This document shows positions 29,585-37,294 of a stretch of 64,000 nucleotides of DNA, in pieces. A program made the position numbers and the translations under genes. The stretch is from Methanohalophilus mahii DSM 5219 (GTDB taxonomy: Archaea; Halobacteriota; Methanosarcinia; Methanosarcinales; Methanosarcinaceae), in assembly GCF_000025865.1 (NCBI RefSeq), contig NC_014002.1, positions 1,240,001 through 1,304,000 of the forward strand. The letters are read 5' to 3'. Positions within the stretch are counted from its first letter, which is position 1, and every line of letters begins with the position of its first letter. The notes under the pieces are model-generated. The model was not told where the DNA came from, did no database searches, and saw only the letters and a list, made by a program, of their open reading frames with translations.

Positions 29585-29607
29585 TTATATACAACTATTT
29601 ATAAATA
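29585..29607 (+). promoter_or_regulatory. Tandem TATA elements ahead of the ftsZ leader
   Basis: TTATATAC (29585-29592) and TTTATAAATA (29598-29607) are two candidate TATA boxes. The second would put the transcript start near 29630, giving ftsZ a leader of about 290 bases. Confidence 0.5.
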
Positions 29608-29629
29608 ATAAATCAGACGAACGTAAGAA

Positions 29630-29921
29630 TTCAGTCAGATCAAAAGTGGATGCTTGGCCACTGAAAATCGGACTTGATTCAAGCAAATGTCGAACGCCTG
29701 AGGGCTACCATAAATGAAAGATGCAGTTCAGGTTTCCAAACAACAATTGGTCCTGATCGATCCATATGTAGCTTCGGCAGGACTCCCATCCGTAATTGAA
29801 ATCTACGGGTGGCCATGAGAGAATTAATCGGAGATGGAGGTAAAAGGTTCTTCGCATACCGGGGATTCTGGATACCCTGTCATTACTTAGAAGGCCGTAA
29901 CATCGCGAATCATCAGAGGGG
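29630..29921 (+). ncRNA. Candidate structured leader RNA upstream of ftsZ
   Basis: Approximate boundaries. Strong local pairing is seen: CCATCCGTA (29786-29794) with TACGGGTGG (29804-29812), nine base pairs with one G-U and a nine-base loop; CAGG-ttt-CCAA-acaacaa-TTGG-t-CCTG (29729-29755); and a long-range TGGCCAC (29655-29661) with GTGGCCA (29809-29815). The SRP, RNase P and rRNA signatures are absent. The same interval can instead be read as three linked small ORFs (separate entry). I recognise no known RNA family. Confidence 0.35.
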
Positions 29922-29925
29922 ATGA
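29646..29925 (+). other. Chain of three ATGA-overlapping mini-ORFs leading into ftsZ
   Basis: GTG 29646 to TGA 29717 (23 codons), ATG 29714 to TGA 29818 (34 codons, [20 protein letters not shown]...), ATG 29815 to TGA 29925 (36 codons, [18 protein letters not shown]...), then ftsZ ATG at 29922. Every junction is the ATGA overlap used for translational coupling. None of the peptides is recognised, and ribosome sites for the first are lacking, so this may be chance in an RNA region. Confidence 0.3.
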
Positions 29926-31088
29926 ATGTGCAATCAATAGTGCAAGATGCATTGAAACTATCAGAGCAGGAAAGAGAGTATCGCCAGAATTTTGAAGATG
30001 AAGAAGATTTTGAATTCGGACTTCCCAGGATAACCATCGTTGGTTGTGGGGGTGCCGGAAACAACACCATTAACCGTCTGTATAATATCGGTATAGAAGG
30101 TGCCGAAACTATTGCAATAAATACGGACAAACAACATCTTGATCATATCCGTGCTGACAAGAAGATCCTTGTGGGTAAAACCTTAACTCGTGGGCTTGGT
30201 GCAGGTGGCTTCCCGGAAGTCGGTGCCAAAGCAGCAGACCTTGCCCGCGGAACCCTTGAAGAGGTATTTAAGGAAAGTGACCTTGTTTTTGTAACTGCAG
30301 GTATGGGGGGAGGTACCGGTACCGGTGTAGCCCCTGTTGTGGCTGACATAGCAAAAGAACAGGGAGCAATTGTAGTAGGTATGGTTTCCAGTCCTTTCAG
30401 GGTAGAAAGGGCCCGTGCTGTGAAAGCTGAAGAGGGAATCGAGGATTTCCGTCGTGCAGCAGATACGGTTATTGTACTTGACAACAACAGGCTTCTCAAC
30501 TATGTACCAAACCTTCCTATAGAGCAGGCTTTTTCAGTAATGGATCAGCTAATAGCTGAAACCGTAAAGGGTATCACTGAAACGATTACACAGCCATCTC
30601 TTATCAATCTGGACTACGCAGACATCCGTGCCATTATGGGATGTGGTGGCGTGGCTGTAATGCTTGTCGGGGAAAGTAAGAATCAGGACAAGAGTGAAGA
30701 TGTAGTCCGGGCAGCTTTGAATCACCCACTTCTCGATGTCGATTATCGTGGTGCCACAGGTAGTCTTGTACACATTACCGGAGGACCGGATCTAAGCCTC
30801 AAGGAAGCTGAAGAAGTTGCAGCATCCCTCACATATGAATTATCCTCAAATGCAAATGTAATCTGGGGAGCCAGAATTCGCGATGACTATGAAGGAAAGA
30901 TTCGTGTAATGGCCATCATGACCGGAGTGCAGTCAGCACAGGTACTCGGACCTCAATATCAGGCCGATATTGTAGAAAAGAATACCGAATCACGTTATAC
31001 CAAAGTTCCAAACGGGGGCCGTCAGGTAGTTGAACCTATGAATCGCTCTTCTGATAATGGCGGTTCTATCATAGACATAATTAACTAA
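29922..31088 (+). CDS. ftsZ: Cell division protein FtsZ
   Basis: Tubulin-like GTPase that forms the division ring. GTP-binding [15 protein letters not shown], the tubulin signature [18 protein letters not shown], and the T7-loop region [11 protein letters not shown] are all intact. The N-terminus has a ~35-residue acidic linker ([18 protein letters not shown]). The C-terminal tail after residue ~360 is short and variable. ATG 29922 overlaps the stop of the preceding mini-ORF; GTG 29928 is an alternative with better spacing from GAGGGG. A strong terminator follows directly, so the gene ends its transcript. Confidence 0.97.
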   Translation: MNVQSIVQDALKLSEQEREYRQNFEDEEDFEFGLPRITIVGCGGAGNNTINRLYNIGIEGAETIAINTDKQHLDHIRADKKILVGKTLTRGLGAGGFPEVGAKAADLARGTLEEVFKESDLVFVTAGMGGGTGTGVAPVVADIAKEQGAIVVGMVSSPFRVERARAVKAEEGIEDFRRAADTVIVLDNNRLLNYVPNLPIEQAFSVMDQLIAETVKGITETITQPSLINLDYADIRAIMGCGGVAVMLVGESKNQDKSEDVVRAALNHPLLDVDYRGATGSLVHITGGPDLSLKEAEEVAASLTYELSSNANVIWGARIRDDYEGKIRVMAIMTGVQSAQVLGPQYQADIVEKNTESRYTKVPNGGRQVVEPMNRSSDNGGSIIDIIN

Positions 31089-31135
31089 ATCTGTAAAGAT
31101 GCCTGAAAGGCATCTTTCACAGATACTTATTTTTA
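31089..31135 (+). terminator. Hairpin plus T-run terminator after ftsZ
   Basis: ATCTGT-AAAGATGCCT-gaa-AGGCATCTTT-c-ACAGAT forms a 10-bp stem with a 3-base loop, extended by a further 6 bp across one bulge, then ACTTATTTTTAAT. It begins at the ftsZ stop codon. Confidence 0.8.
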
Positions 31136-31157
31136 ATATCCAACCGATTCTTCTCCC

Positions 31158-32636
31158 ATGAAAATTCTTGTAGCTACAGGTCACCTGGCGGAAAATACAG
31201 TCCGTAATGCAGTTGGTTCTGATACAGGTGTACTGATTGTTGATACTGACGTAGCTGCTTTCATTACTCCACATAGGTTAATTCATTCCTATGAAGACCA
31301 TAATTTCAAACCAGGACAATTTGATATGGTTCTTGTTCCCGGACTTGTCCCGGGCGATTTCACAGAAGTGGCAAACAAAATTGGCTGTCCTGTCTATTTA
31401 GGTCCAAAACACGCCTATGATCTGGGTTATGCAATACGGTTTGCAGAAGATGTGCAATTTTCAAATAAAGTCCCTGCATGTGAATTACTTAAAGATATAC
31501 GTCAACAGGAAGCGTACGAGAAACTGAATCAGATGGAAAAGAGTGCTTTTGCTCCTTTAATACTCAATGATAAGAAAATTGGGGGCAATTCTCAAATGAA
31601 GGTCATGGGCGAAATCGTTGATGCGGGAAATATGGATTGTAACCATCTTCAGAGTAAAGTGGCAGAATTCACCCGTAAAGGGGTTGATATAATAGATCTG
31701 GGCATGGCCATAGATACACCCGCTGAAAACGTCCATGAAGCCATTCTCAATGCAAGAAAAGTGACCGTACTACCACTAAGTGTGGATACACTGGACCCTG
31801 CCCATATTCGTAGTGCAATTGAAGCCGGTATTGATATGGTCCTCAGTCTCAATGATACAAATATTGATGAGCTGGGAGAAGAGATCGCTGCAAAGGGTTG
31901 TGCTGTTGTGATTATCCCTGACAGTGGCAACAAATATGATACATTGATGCAGAATATCGAACGAGCAAAGGAGTTGGGAATTGAAAATATAATTGCAGAT
32001 CCTGTACTTGATCCAATTGGTCATGGATTTACATCTTCTGTAGAAAGGTATAGAAGATTCCGTGATGCTTACCCTGATATACCTCTATTCTTTGGAGCCG
32101 GTAATGTTACTGAACTTATGGATGCTGATTCTATAGGTATAAATGCAACCCTGTGCGGAATAGCACATGAGGTCGGCGCAGCCATTCTTTTCACACCCGA
32201 ATACAGTGATAAGACCCAGGGTTCCATTACCGAACTTAAAACCGCCTCTTCGATGATGAAACTGGCAGAGGAAAGGCACAGTTCCCCAAAAGACCTGGGA
32301 ATTGACATGTTCATAATCAAGGAAAAACGAAAGCGACCGGACATCGATATGCCCGATGACGCAACCAATGCAAAAAGAAGCGCCAACTGGCAACTTGATC
32401 CAGCCGGAGCATTCCATATAGGAATTACTCACAGAAATGGTGGAAAAGGGTACATAGTCGCAGAACATTCACAGGAAACTATCATCGGTAAAAATGCTGC
32501 AGAAATCCTGGACATGATAATAAACAAAGGACTTGTCACAAGTTTTGAACATGCCGGTTATCTTGGAAGGGAACTGGAAAAAGCTGAAATTGCGATTGAA
32601 TTTGACAGGAGTTATGTACAGGATGATGATTTTTAA
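31158..32636 (+). CDS. Dihydropteroate synthase-like protein (TIGR00284 type)
   Basis: Archaeal protein with a C-terminal TIM barrel related to dihydropteroate synthase: VMGEIVDAGNMDCNHLQSKVA, VDIIDLGMAIDT, VLPLSVDTLDPAHIRSAIEAG, IIPDSGNKYDTLMQNIERA, and NIIADPVLDPIGHGFTSSVERY. The N-terminal ~130 residues are a separate alpha/beta domain (KILVATGHLAENTVRNAV). Methanogens make the pterin-arylamine bond of tetrahydromethanopterin by another enzyme type, so the reaction here is uncertain; a pterin or C1-related substrate is inference. A ~90-residue C-terminal extension follows the barrel. It stands 69 bases after ftsZ, beyond the terminator. Confidence 0.8.
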   Translation: MKILVATGHLAENTVRNAVGSDTGVLIVDTDVAAFITPHRLIHSYEDHNFKPGQFDMVLVPGLVPGDFTEVANKIGCPVYLGPKHAYDLGYAIRFAEDVQFSNKVPACELLKDIRQQEAYEKLNQMEKSAFAPLILNDKKIGGNSQMKVMGEIVDAGNMDCNHLQSKVAEFTRKGVDIIDLGMAIDTPAENVHEAILNARKVTVLPLSVDTLDPAHIRSAIEAGIDMVLSLNDTNIDELGEEIAAKGCAVVIIPDSGNKYDTLMQNIERAKELGIENIIADPVLDPIGHGFTSSVERYRRFRDAYPDIPLFFGAGNVTELMDADSIGINATLCGIAHEVGAAILFTPEYSDKTQGSITELKTASSMMKLAEERHSSPKDLGIDMFIIKEKRKRPDIDMPDDATNAKRSANWQLDPAGAFHIGITHRNGGKGYIVAEHSQETIIGKNAAEILDMIINKGLVTSFEHAGYLGRELEKAEIAIEFDRSYVQDDDF

Positions 32637-32647
32637 CAGGTGATCTC

Positions 32648-33100
32648 ATGAAACTCGATGCAAAAGATAAAAAGGAAATTGCTGACATATTGGCCGGGAA
32701 ATACTTTTCGCAGAATGAATGGAAGTGGGTGAACCTTGCAAAGGATATGCCCAAAATCCAGAAAGCCTATGAGGAGATTCAGGAACAATATGATTCTTAC
32801 CCCTACATGAGTAAGGATTGGTATGTAGAAAATTCTTCTACGAAAAGCCTGCACATGTGCAGTCGCTGGGATGAGCTCAGGGACATGGTTGATTTTTTGA
32901 ATGCTTATGCAGAACAATTTGATTTTTTGGTTGGAGCAAACCGCAAGATGCTGTGCATAAGTTCTACTGAGGAATTAAGCGACAGGCAAAAAACAGCTAT
33001 CTCCGAAGCCAGAAAACTCAGGTATACTGTTTTTGTATTCACTGCAAGAGTTCCCGATGATATGGAATTCGAGCTATCCCAGATTGGTGGCGGCATGTGA
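32648..33100 (+). CDS. Uncharacterised archaeal protein, 150 aa
   Basis: Not recognised with confidence (possibly a DUF5788-type methanogen protein). The N-terminal half is helical and charged with several tryptophans (KYFSQNEWKWVNLAKDMPKI); the C-terminal half alternates strand and helix (YTVFVFTARVPDDMEFEL), giving a small alpha/beta look. AGGTGATCTC precedes the ATG, a strong ribosome site, and it starts 11 bases after the pterin-type gene, so the two likely share a transcript. No cysteine metal site or catalytic motif is obvious. Confidence 0.7.
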   Translation: MKLDAKDKKEIADILAGKYFSQNEWKWVNLAKDMPKIQKAYEEIQEQYDSYPYMSKDWYVENSSTKSLHMCSRWDELRDMVDFLNAYAEQFDFLVGANRKMLCISSTEELSDRQKTAISEARKLRYTVFVFTARVPDDMEFELSQIGGGM

Positions 33101-33145
33101 TTGATGAAATAGGTTTATAAGCAATACCAAAGTAGCAATTGTTCC

Positions 33146-34336
33146 ATGCATCCTGATGAATTATATGATGTAGTAGTTGTCGGAGCCGGCCCGGCAGGCA
33201 GCACAGCTGCAATGTATGCCGCACAGGGAGGTGCATCCGTTTTACTTGTGGACAGGAAAAAAGACATCGGTGTACCCCTCCAATGCGGAGGGTTCATGCC
33301 CCATGCCGATACCCTGCAGGAACTTGTCCCCGATGCACACCTTCCTCATACATTGCTTGATTATCCGAAAAGTTGTGTACATGCTACCAGCAATTACCAG
33401 CGTTTTATCGCACCCGACGGCTACTCAAAGGGCTTTGAAGTAGAGGCTGATTCACTTGACAGGAGAAGGTTTGACAGACACCTGGCATCCCGCGCAGCTG
33501 AGGAAGGTGCCGAATTTATGGTTGGGACCAATGTAACAGATGTTAGTGGAAATACAATTAAAGTGGATGGGGTCTTTGGCCCATCGACAATCATGGGCAA
33601 AGTCCTGATAGGTGCGGACGGTCCAAATTCTATTGTTGCAAAAGCCCATGGTATGACAAGGGAACATGATCCTATGGGCATAGGAACGGCTTTTGAATAT
33701 GAACTTGCAAACACCAAAGCGGACAGGGATGCCGTAGAGATGTATTTCGGGAAGGACTATGTGCCCGGTGGCTATGCCTGGATAATTTCACAGGGTGGAA
33801 ATACAGCAAATATCGGCGTGGGAATCCGGGAAGTCCTTTTTGAAAAGAATATGTGTGCCCGCGATTATCTGGAAAATTTCATGTACAAGCACCCCATTGC
33901 CGCTGATAAATTGCAGGATGCAAGGATACTTTCCGTGGTTTCCGGAGTAGTACCGGTAGGGGGAGCTCCGGAAAAAACGGTCTCAAACAATGTAATGCTT
34001 GCCGGCGATGCTGCAGGTCAGTTGATCGCTACCAATGGGGGCGGAATCCCCACGGCGATGATTGGGGGAAAACTGGCAGGAGAAACCGCTGTAGAATATC
34101 TGGCAGGTAAATGTGAGCTATCCGTTTATGAAAGGATATGGAGAGAACAAATGGGACTGGAGATAAAAACTGCTGTTTATATACGGAAAATGATGGACAA
34201 TCTGATGCGATCCGACAGATTGATGTCAAAGGCCATACGAACGATCTCACCACAACACATGAAAGCAATCCAGTGTGGCAAGCTTCCTGAACCTGTGAAG
34301 AAAACACTCACAAAGCTGAATTTCGGATTGGGTTAA
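33146..34336 (+). CDS. Digeranylgeranylglycerophospholipid reductase
   Basis: Flavoprotein that saturates the isoprenoid chains of archaeal membrane lipids. FAD-binding YDVVVVGAGPAGSTAAMYAAQ at the N-terminus, the family-typical VPLQCGGFMPHAD segment, GADGPNSIVAKAHGM, and NVMLAGDAAGQLIATNGGGI as the second FAD motif are visible. Length 396 suits geranylgeranyl reductases of this family. Electron donor is usually a ferredoxin; none is adjacent. Followed after two bases by the next gene. Confidence 0.93.
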   Translation: MHPDELYDVVVVGAGPAGSTAAMYAAQGGASVLLVDRKKDIGVPLQCGGFMPHADTLQELVPDAHLPHTLLDYPKSCVHATSNYQRFIAPDGYSKGFEVEADSLDRRRFDRHLASRAAEEGAEFMVGTNVTDVSGNTIKVDGVFGPSTIMGKVLIGADGPNSIVAKAHGMTREHDPMGIGTAFEYELANTKADRDAVEMYFGKDYVPGGYAWIISQGGNTANIGVGIREVLFEKNMCARDYLENFMYKHPIAADKLQDARILSVVSGVVPVGGAPEKTVSNNVMLAGDAAGQLIATNGGGIPTAMIGGKLAGETAVEYLAGKCELSVYERIWREQMGLEIKTAVYIRKMMDNLMRSDRLMSKAIRTISPQHMKAIQCGKLPEPVKKTLTKLNFGLG

Positions 34337-34338
34337 GC

Positions 34339-34686
34339 ATGGATATTTTTGTGTATGGCACTCTTAAAAATGGATTCTCCAATCATCATATAATCAAGGA
34401 TTCTGTATTTATTGGAAAAGGTACTACTGCTGATCAATATTGCATGTTCGATCTGGGTAGTTTTCCAGCTGTTGTGGACGCTGATAATTGTTGCAATATT
34501 ACTGGAGAAGTGTATTGTATTGACGGAGATATATTGAATAGCCTTGATATACTTGAAGGCAAGTTCTTTACAAGAAAAAAAGTAAAACTGGAAAGCAACA
34601 GAGAAGTCTGGATGTATTTTCTTGATTCTTCTGCATGTAATACTTCTAAATTTCCCCTAATTCACGATGGAGTTTGGAATGAATGA
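34339..34686 (+). CDS. Gamma-glutamylcyclotransferase-fold protein
   Basis: AIG2/GGCT-type small barrel. The YGTL signature is at the very N-terminus (MDIFVYGTLKNGFSNHHII), and the catalytic glutamate candidate is in SLDILEGKFF. At 115 residues it is typical for this family, which releases 5-oxoproline from gamma-glutamyl amines. A substrate in a methanogen is not evident. The stop overlaps the next ATG (ATGA), so it is co-translated with the radical SAM gene. Confidence 0.8.
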   Translation: MDIFVYGTLKNGFSNHHIIKDSVFIGKGTTADQYCMFDLGSFPAVVDADNCCNITGEVYCIDGDILNSLDILEGKFFTRKKVKLESNREVWMYFLDSSACNTSKFPLIHDGVWNE

Positions 34687-35282
34687 AAACTGATAAACCC
34701 TCAATATGTTATGAGGCCCATGGTAACCTGTACCTGAACATAACCAATCAATGCAGTGCAGACTGTTATTTTTGTATCCGCAATCAGGGAGAAGGATTGT
34801 ATGGATATAATCTGTGGCTTAAAAAAGACCCTTCCGAAAATGAGATAATCACCGAACTGGAAAAGTATGATCTGAAAAAATATAAAGAGATAGTTTTCAC
34901 AGGATTCGGAGAACCAACAGCCCGTTTTGATGTATTGCTTGCTGTCACACGCTGGTTAAAGGAAAGAGGAGCATATGTTAGACTGGATACCAATGGACAC
35001 GGCCAACTTATAAATCCTGATATCAATGTGGTTGATTTGCTTGTGGATGCCGGGTTGGATGCAGTATCAGTCAGCCTCAATGCAGAATCCGCAGACGTTT
35101 ATGACAGGATTTGCAAGCCATTCTACCAGAACGCTTATAGTGCCATGCTTGAATTTGCGGAAGAATCAAAGCAAGCAGGCCTTCATGTACGTTTCAGTGT
35201 GGTAGATGTTCCTGAAATTGATACTGAGAAATGCAGCCAGATCGCCAGGGACATGGGTGTGGATTTGCGCATAAGGGGCTAA
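34683..35282 (+). CDS. TatD-linked type radical SAM protein
   Basis: Short radical SAM protein (199 aa). CSADCYFCIRNQ is the C-x3-C-x2-C cluster motif, VFTGFGEPTARFD the SAM-binding strand, and YVRLDTNGHGQL and VSVSLNAESADVYDRICKP continue the barrel. It resembles the TIGR04038 family, often found next to TatD-type nucleases; no TatD is here. Reaction unknown. It overlaps the preceding GGCT-like gene by ATGA. Confidence 0.8.
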   Translation: MKTDKPSICYEAHGNLYLNITNQCSADCYFCIRNQGEGLYGYNLWLKKDPSENEIITELEKYDLKKYKEIVFTGFGEPTARFDVLLAVTRWLKERGAYVRLDTNGHGQLINPDINVVDLLVDAGLDAVSVSLNAESADVYDRICKPFYQNAYSAMLEFAEESKQAGLHVRFSVVDVPEIDTEKCSQIARDMGVDLRIRG

Positions 35283-35295
35283 CAATTACATATTT

Positions 35296-35919
35296 TCAGA
35301 TGTATTTTAACAAGGGATCTCTTTTAGCAGAATGAATGCGCTTCCTCAAAATAGAATTTAAGGCCTGCAAATCTCCTTTTTTAGCACTTATCGGGGCTAC
35401 CCTGTCGATCCACTGCCTCCAGGGAGGAAAGAGACCCAATCTTTCAATAATATCATCAAGGACCCTGTCCTGATCCTTATCCTTTATTTTATCCATTTTA
35501 TTTACGACTATCAGGGGTTCAAGATCCATTTCCGTGAAAAAATCGAATATTTCTATATCAATAGGAAGTTCCCCCCTTTGATCCCAGCGGTCCACAACTT
35601 CAACAAAGGAACCTGCATCAACTACTATGGCAGCGATGTTAATCCGCTGCTTCCCCTCTTCTATATAACGTACGATCTTATCCTTCACGATATCCTGTTT
35701 GCGCTCTTTTACACCATTCATAAATCCAAAGCCAGGAAGATCGGTCATTACTAATTCCCCTTTCTTCACATGAGTGGGTTTCAGGGTGACACCAGGTCTT
35801 TTGCCAACCTTCACTTTACTTCCGGAAAGGGCTTTTACAATAGAGGATTTACCTACATTGGAGCGACCGGCAAATACAATTTCAAAATCATTGTTTTTGG
35901 GAACTGCAGTATTATTCAT
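35296..35919 (-). CDS. engB: EngB-type GTP-binding protein
   Basis: TrmE-Era-family GTPase, in bacteria a 50S assembly factor. G1 GRSNVGKSSIVKAL, G2 region RPGVTLKPT, G3 DLPGFGFMNG, G4 NKMDKI and G5 SAKKGD are all seen. The archaeal role is likely ribosomal but untested. The ATG overlaps the stop of the upstream DHH gene (4 bases), so they are co-translated. Confidence 0.92.
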   Translation of the reverse strand: MNNTAVPKNNDFEIVFAGRSNVGKSSIVKALSGSKVKVGKRPGVTLKPTHVKKGELVMTDLPGFGFMNGVKERKQDIVKDKIVRYIEEGKQRINIAAIVVDAGSFVEVVDRWDQRGELPIDIEIFDFFTEMDLEPLIVVNKMDKIKDKDQDRVLDDIIERLGLFPPWRQWIDRVAPISAKKGDLQALNSILRKRIHSAKRDPLLKYI

Positions 35920-36893
35920 AAATCCTCCTTCTCTGTTTCAGCCACCGTCACTCTCCGGTCAAATTCCTGAAGGAATGCATCAAGTTTTTCTTCTGGAATA
36001 CGGGCCCCAGCAGCCACTGGATGCCCGCCACCACTACCTCCGTATTGGGGTGCAATATCTCGCAAAAGGAGGTTGATATCCACACTGCTGTTACGGGAGC
36101 GCAAACTCAGGTCATAAGAAGCTTTATTTTTCCTGTGTTCGGCTGCAATCCCTATTCCTTTTCTTCCATAAGAGGCTGCATAAATTGCGGATTTGGATAG
36201 GTAGCCCTCGGGATCGAGCACATAAGCTACCGAATGAAGGGGATGGACCAATTCCTTTACACGTATTCTCAAATCTTCCTCAATTCTTGACGCTTTCTTT
36301 GCATAGGGAATGAGATTGGGTATTTCAGAAGGAATCAGGTCATTGGAAAGGGGGTTAATGATTTCTCTTTTGAAATCATAGTTCCTGCCAACATATTGCA
36401 ATGCCTGGATCAATGTTCCTGCCTGGAAATAGAGACTCCTTTTGTCCCAATCCCTTGTCCATTTCTTAATTGCAGGAGTATTATCCCTGTAATCACCTAT
36501 TGCACCATACACCGCAATCCTGCGGATATCCCTTTCCAGAAGAGATTTGAAAGCCTTGTATGTAAGTTCTGCGGCACATGTGTTCAGGTCATGGTAAAAC
36601 CACGGTTCATCCCAGCACATCCTAGGAAGAGGATGGTGATCAATGTAGGTGACATTTGCACGACTGGCAATATCATTGATTTTATTGTAGAGATTTACGC
36701 ATGAGCGTTCATCCACGGCTATATCGCAGATAATGATATTATCATAATCTTCAGCCATATCGAGCCTATTATACAGACTCACCGGACTGGTAAAATAGAT
36801 CCTAGCATCAGGATATGCACTTTTGGCAATGGCTCCCGAACATACCCCATCCGAATCACCATGTGTGAATATAATTGTATCAGTTTTTTCCAT
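35916..36893 (-). CDS. DHH/DHHA1 phosphoesterase (RecJ-like)
   Basis: Predicted single-strand exonuclease or nanoRNase. FTHGDSDGVCSGAIA is motif I, IICDIAVDE motif II, TYIDHHPLP the DHH motif; the C-terminal DHHA1 domain has YGGSGGGHPVAAGARIP for substrate binding. Archaeal members of this group include GINS-associated nucleases and oligonucleotide-degrading enzymes; which applies here cannot be said. It forms a two-gene unit with engB. Confidence 0.88.
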   Translation of the reverse strand: MEKTDTIIFTHGDSDGVCSGAIAKSAYPDARIYFTSPVSLYNRLDMAEDYDNIIICDIAVDERSCVNLYNKINDIASRANVTYIDHHPLPRMCWDEPWFYHDLNTCAAELTYKAFKSLLERDIRRIAVYGAIGDYRDNTPAIKKWTRDWDKRSLYFQAGTLIQALQYVGRNYDFKREIINPLSNDLIPSEIPNLIPYAKKASRIEEDLRIRVKELVHPLHSVAYVLDPEGYLSKSAIYAASYGRKGIGIAAEHRKNKASYDLSLRSRNSSVDINLLLRDIAPQYGGSGGGHPVAAGARIPEEKLDAFLQEFDRRVTVAETEKEDL

Positions 36894-36917
36894 GTCTATT
36901 CATATCAATATCACTAA

Positions 36918-37292
36918 AATTATTAAAAATTGAGGGAATCATATATGATTTCCATTGTTACATTCACAAAATCTTTTACTGACCTCACCGAACCAAAGAG
37001 AGAGGTGTTATTTGCTCCATCAGAGGATTCGTTTTCCGTTTTAACCGATGTATTCATTTCAACAGGCTCTTTTGGGTTTTCTTTTTCGTCAGCTTCATTA
37101 AAGGCGGCAAGGGGATGAGAATATTTCCCGATGATACAGATCCACTGTAACCGGAAGAGTCTGAAAGTGATGCGAAACTTGAGGGAGTATCAGGTTTTCT
37201 TTTTTCTCAACCGTCAAAGAACTATCTATAGTAAATGACTGATTCGGGTATAGGACAAAATAATGTGAGGTTGGACTTCATATTATTCCTTT
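36918..37292 (-). pseudogene. Frameshifted remnant of a surface-protein-like gene
   Basis: Minus-strand reading gives coherent but frame-switching pieces: HYFVLYPNQSFTIDSSLTVE, then (one frame over) SFASLSDSSGYSGSVSSGNI, then LAAFNEADEKENPKEPVEMN and SLFGSVRSVKDFVNVTMEII to a TAA near 36918. No single frame has a start and all three pieces. The Ser/Gly-rich and Asn/Glu-rich character fits an exported archaeal protein, like its intact upstream neighbour. I read this as a decayed gene, but sequence errors would give the same picture. Confidence 0.45.
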
Positions 37293-37294
37293 AA

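Noticed and set aside
29640-29670. GTGGATGCTTGGC resembling the 5' end of 23S rRNA
   Set aside because: The following GATGAAGG and all other rRNA landmarks are missing; chance likeness.
29705-30130. Minus-strand 141-codon frame over the ftsZ start
   Set aside because: Shadow of ftsZ coding sequence.
36930-37118. Plus-strand 62-codon frame
   Set aside because: No ribosome site; the opposite strand gives protein-like pieces, so it is a shadow.
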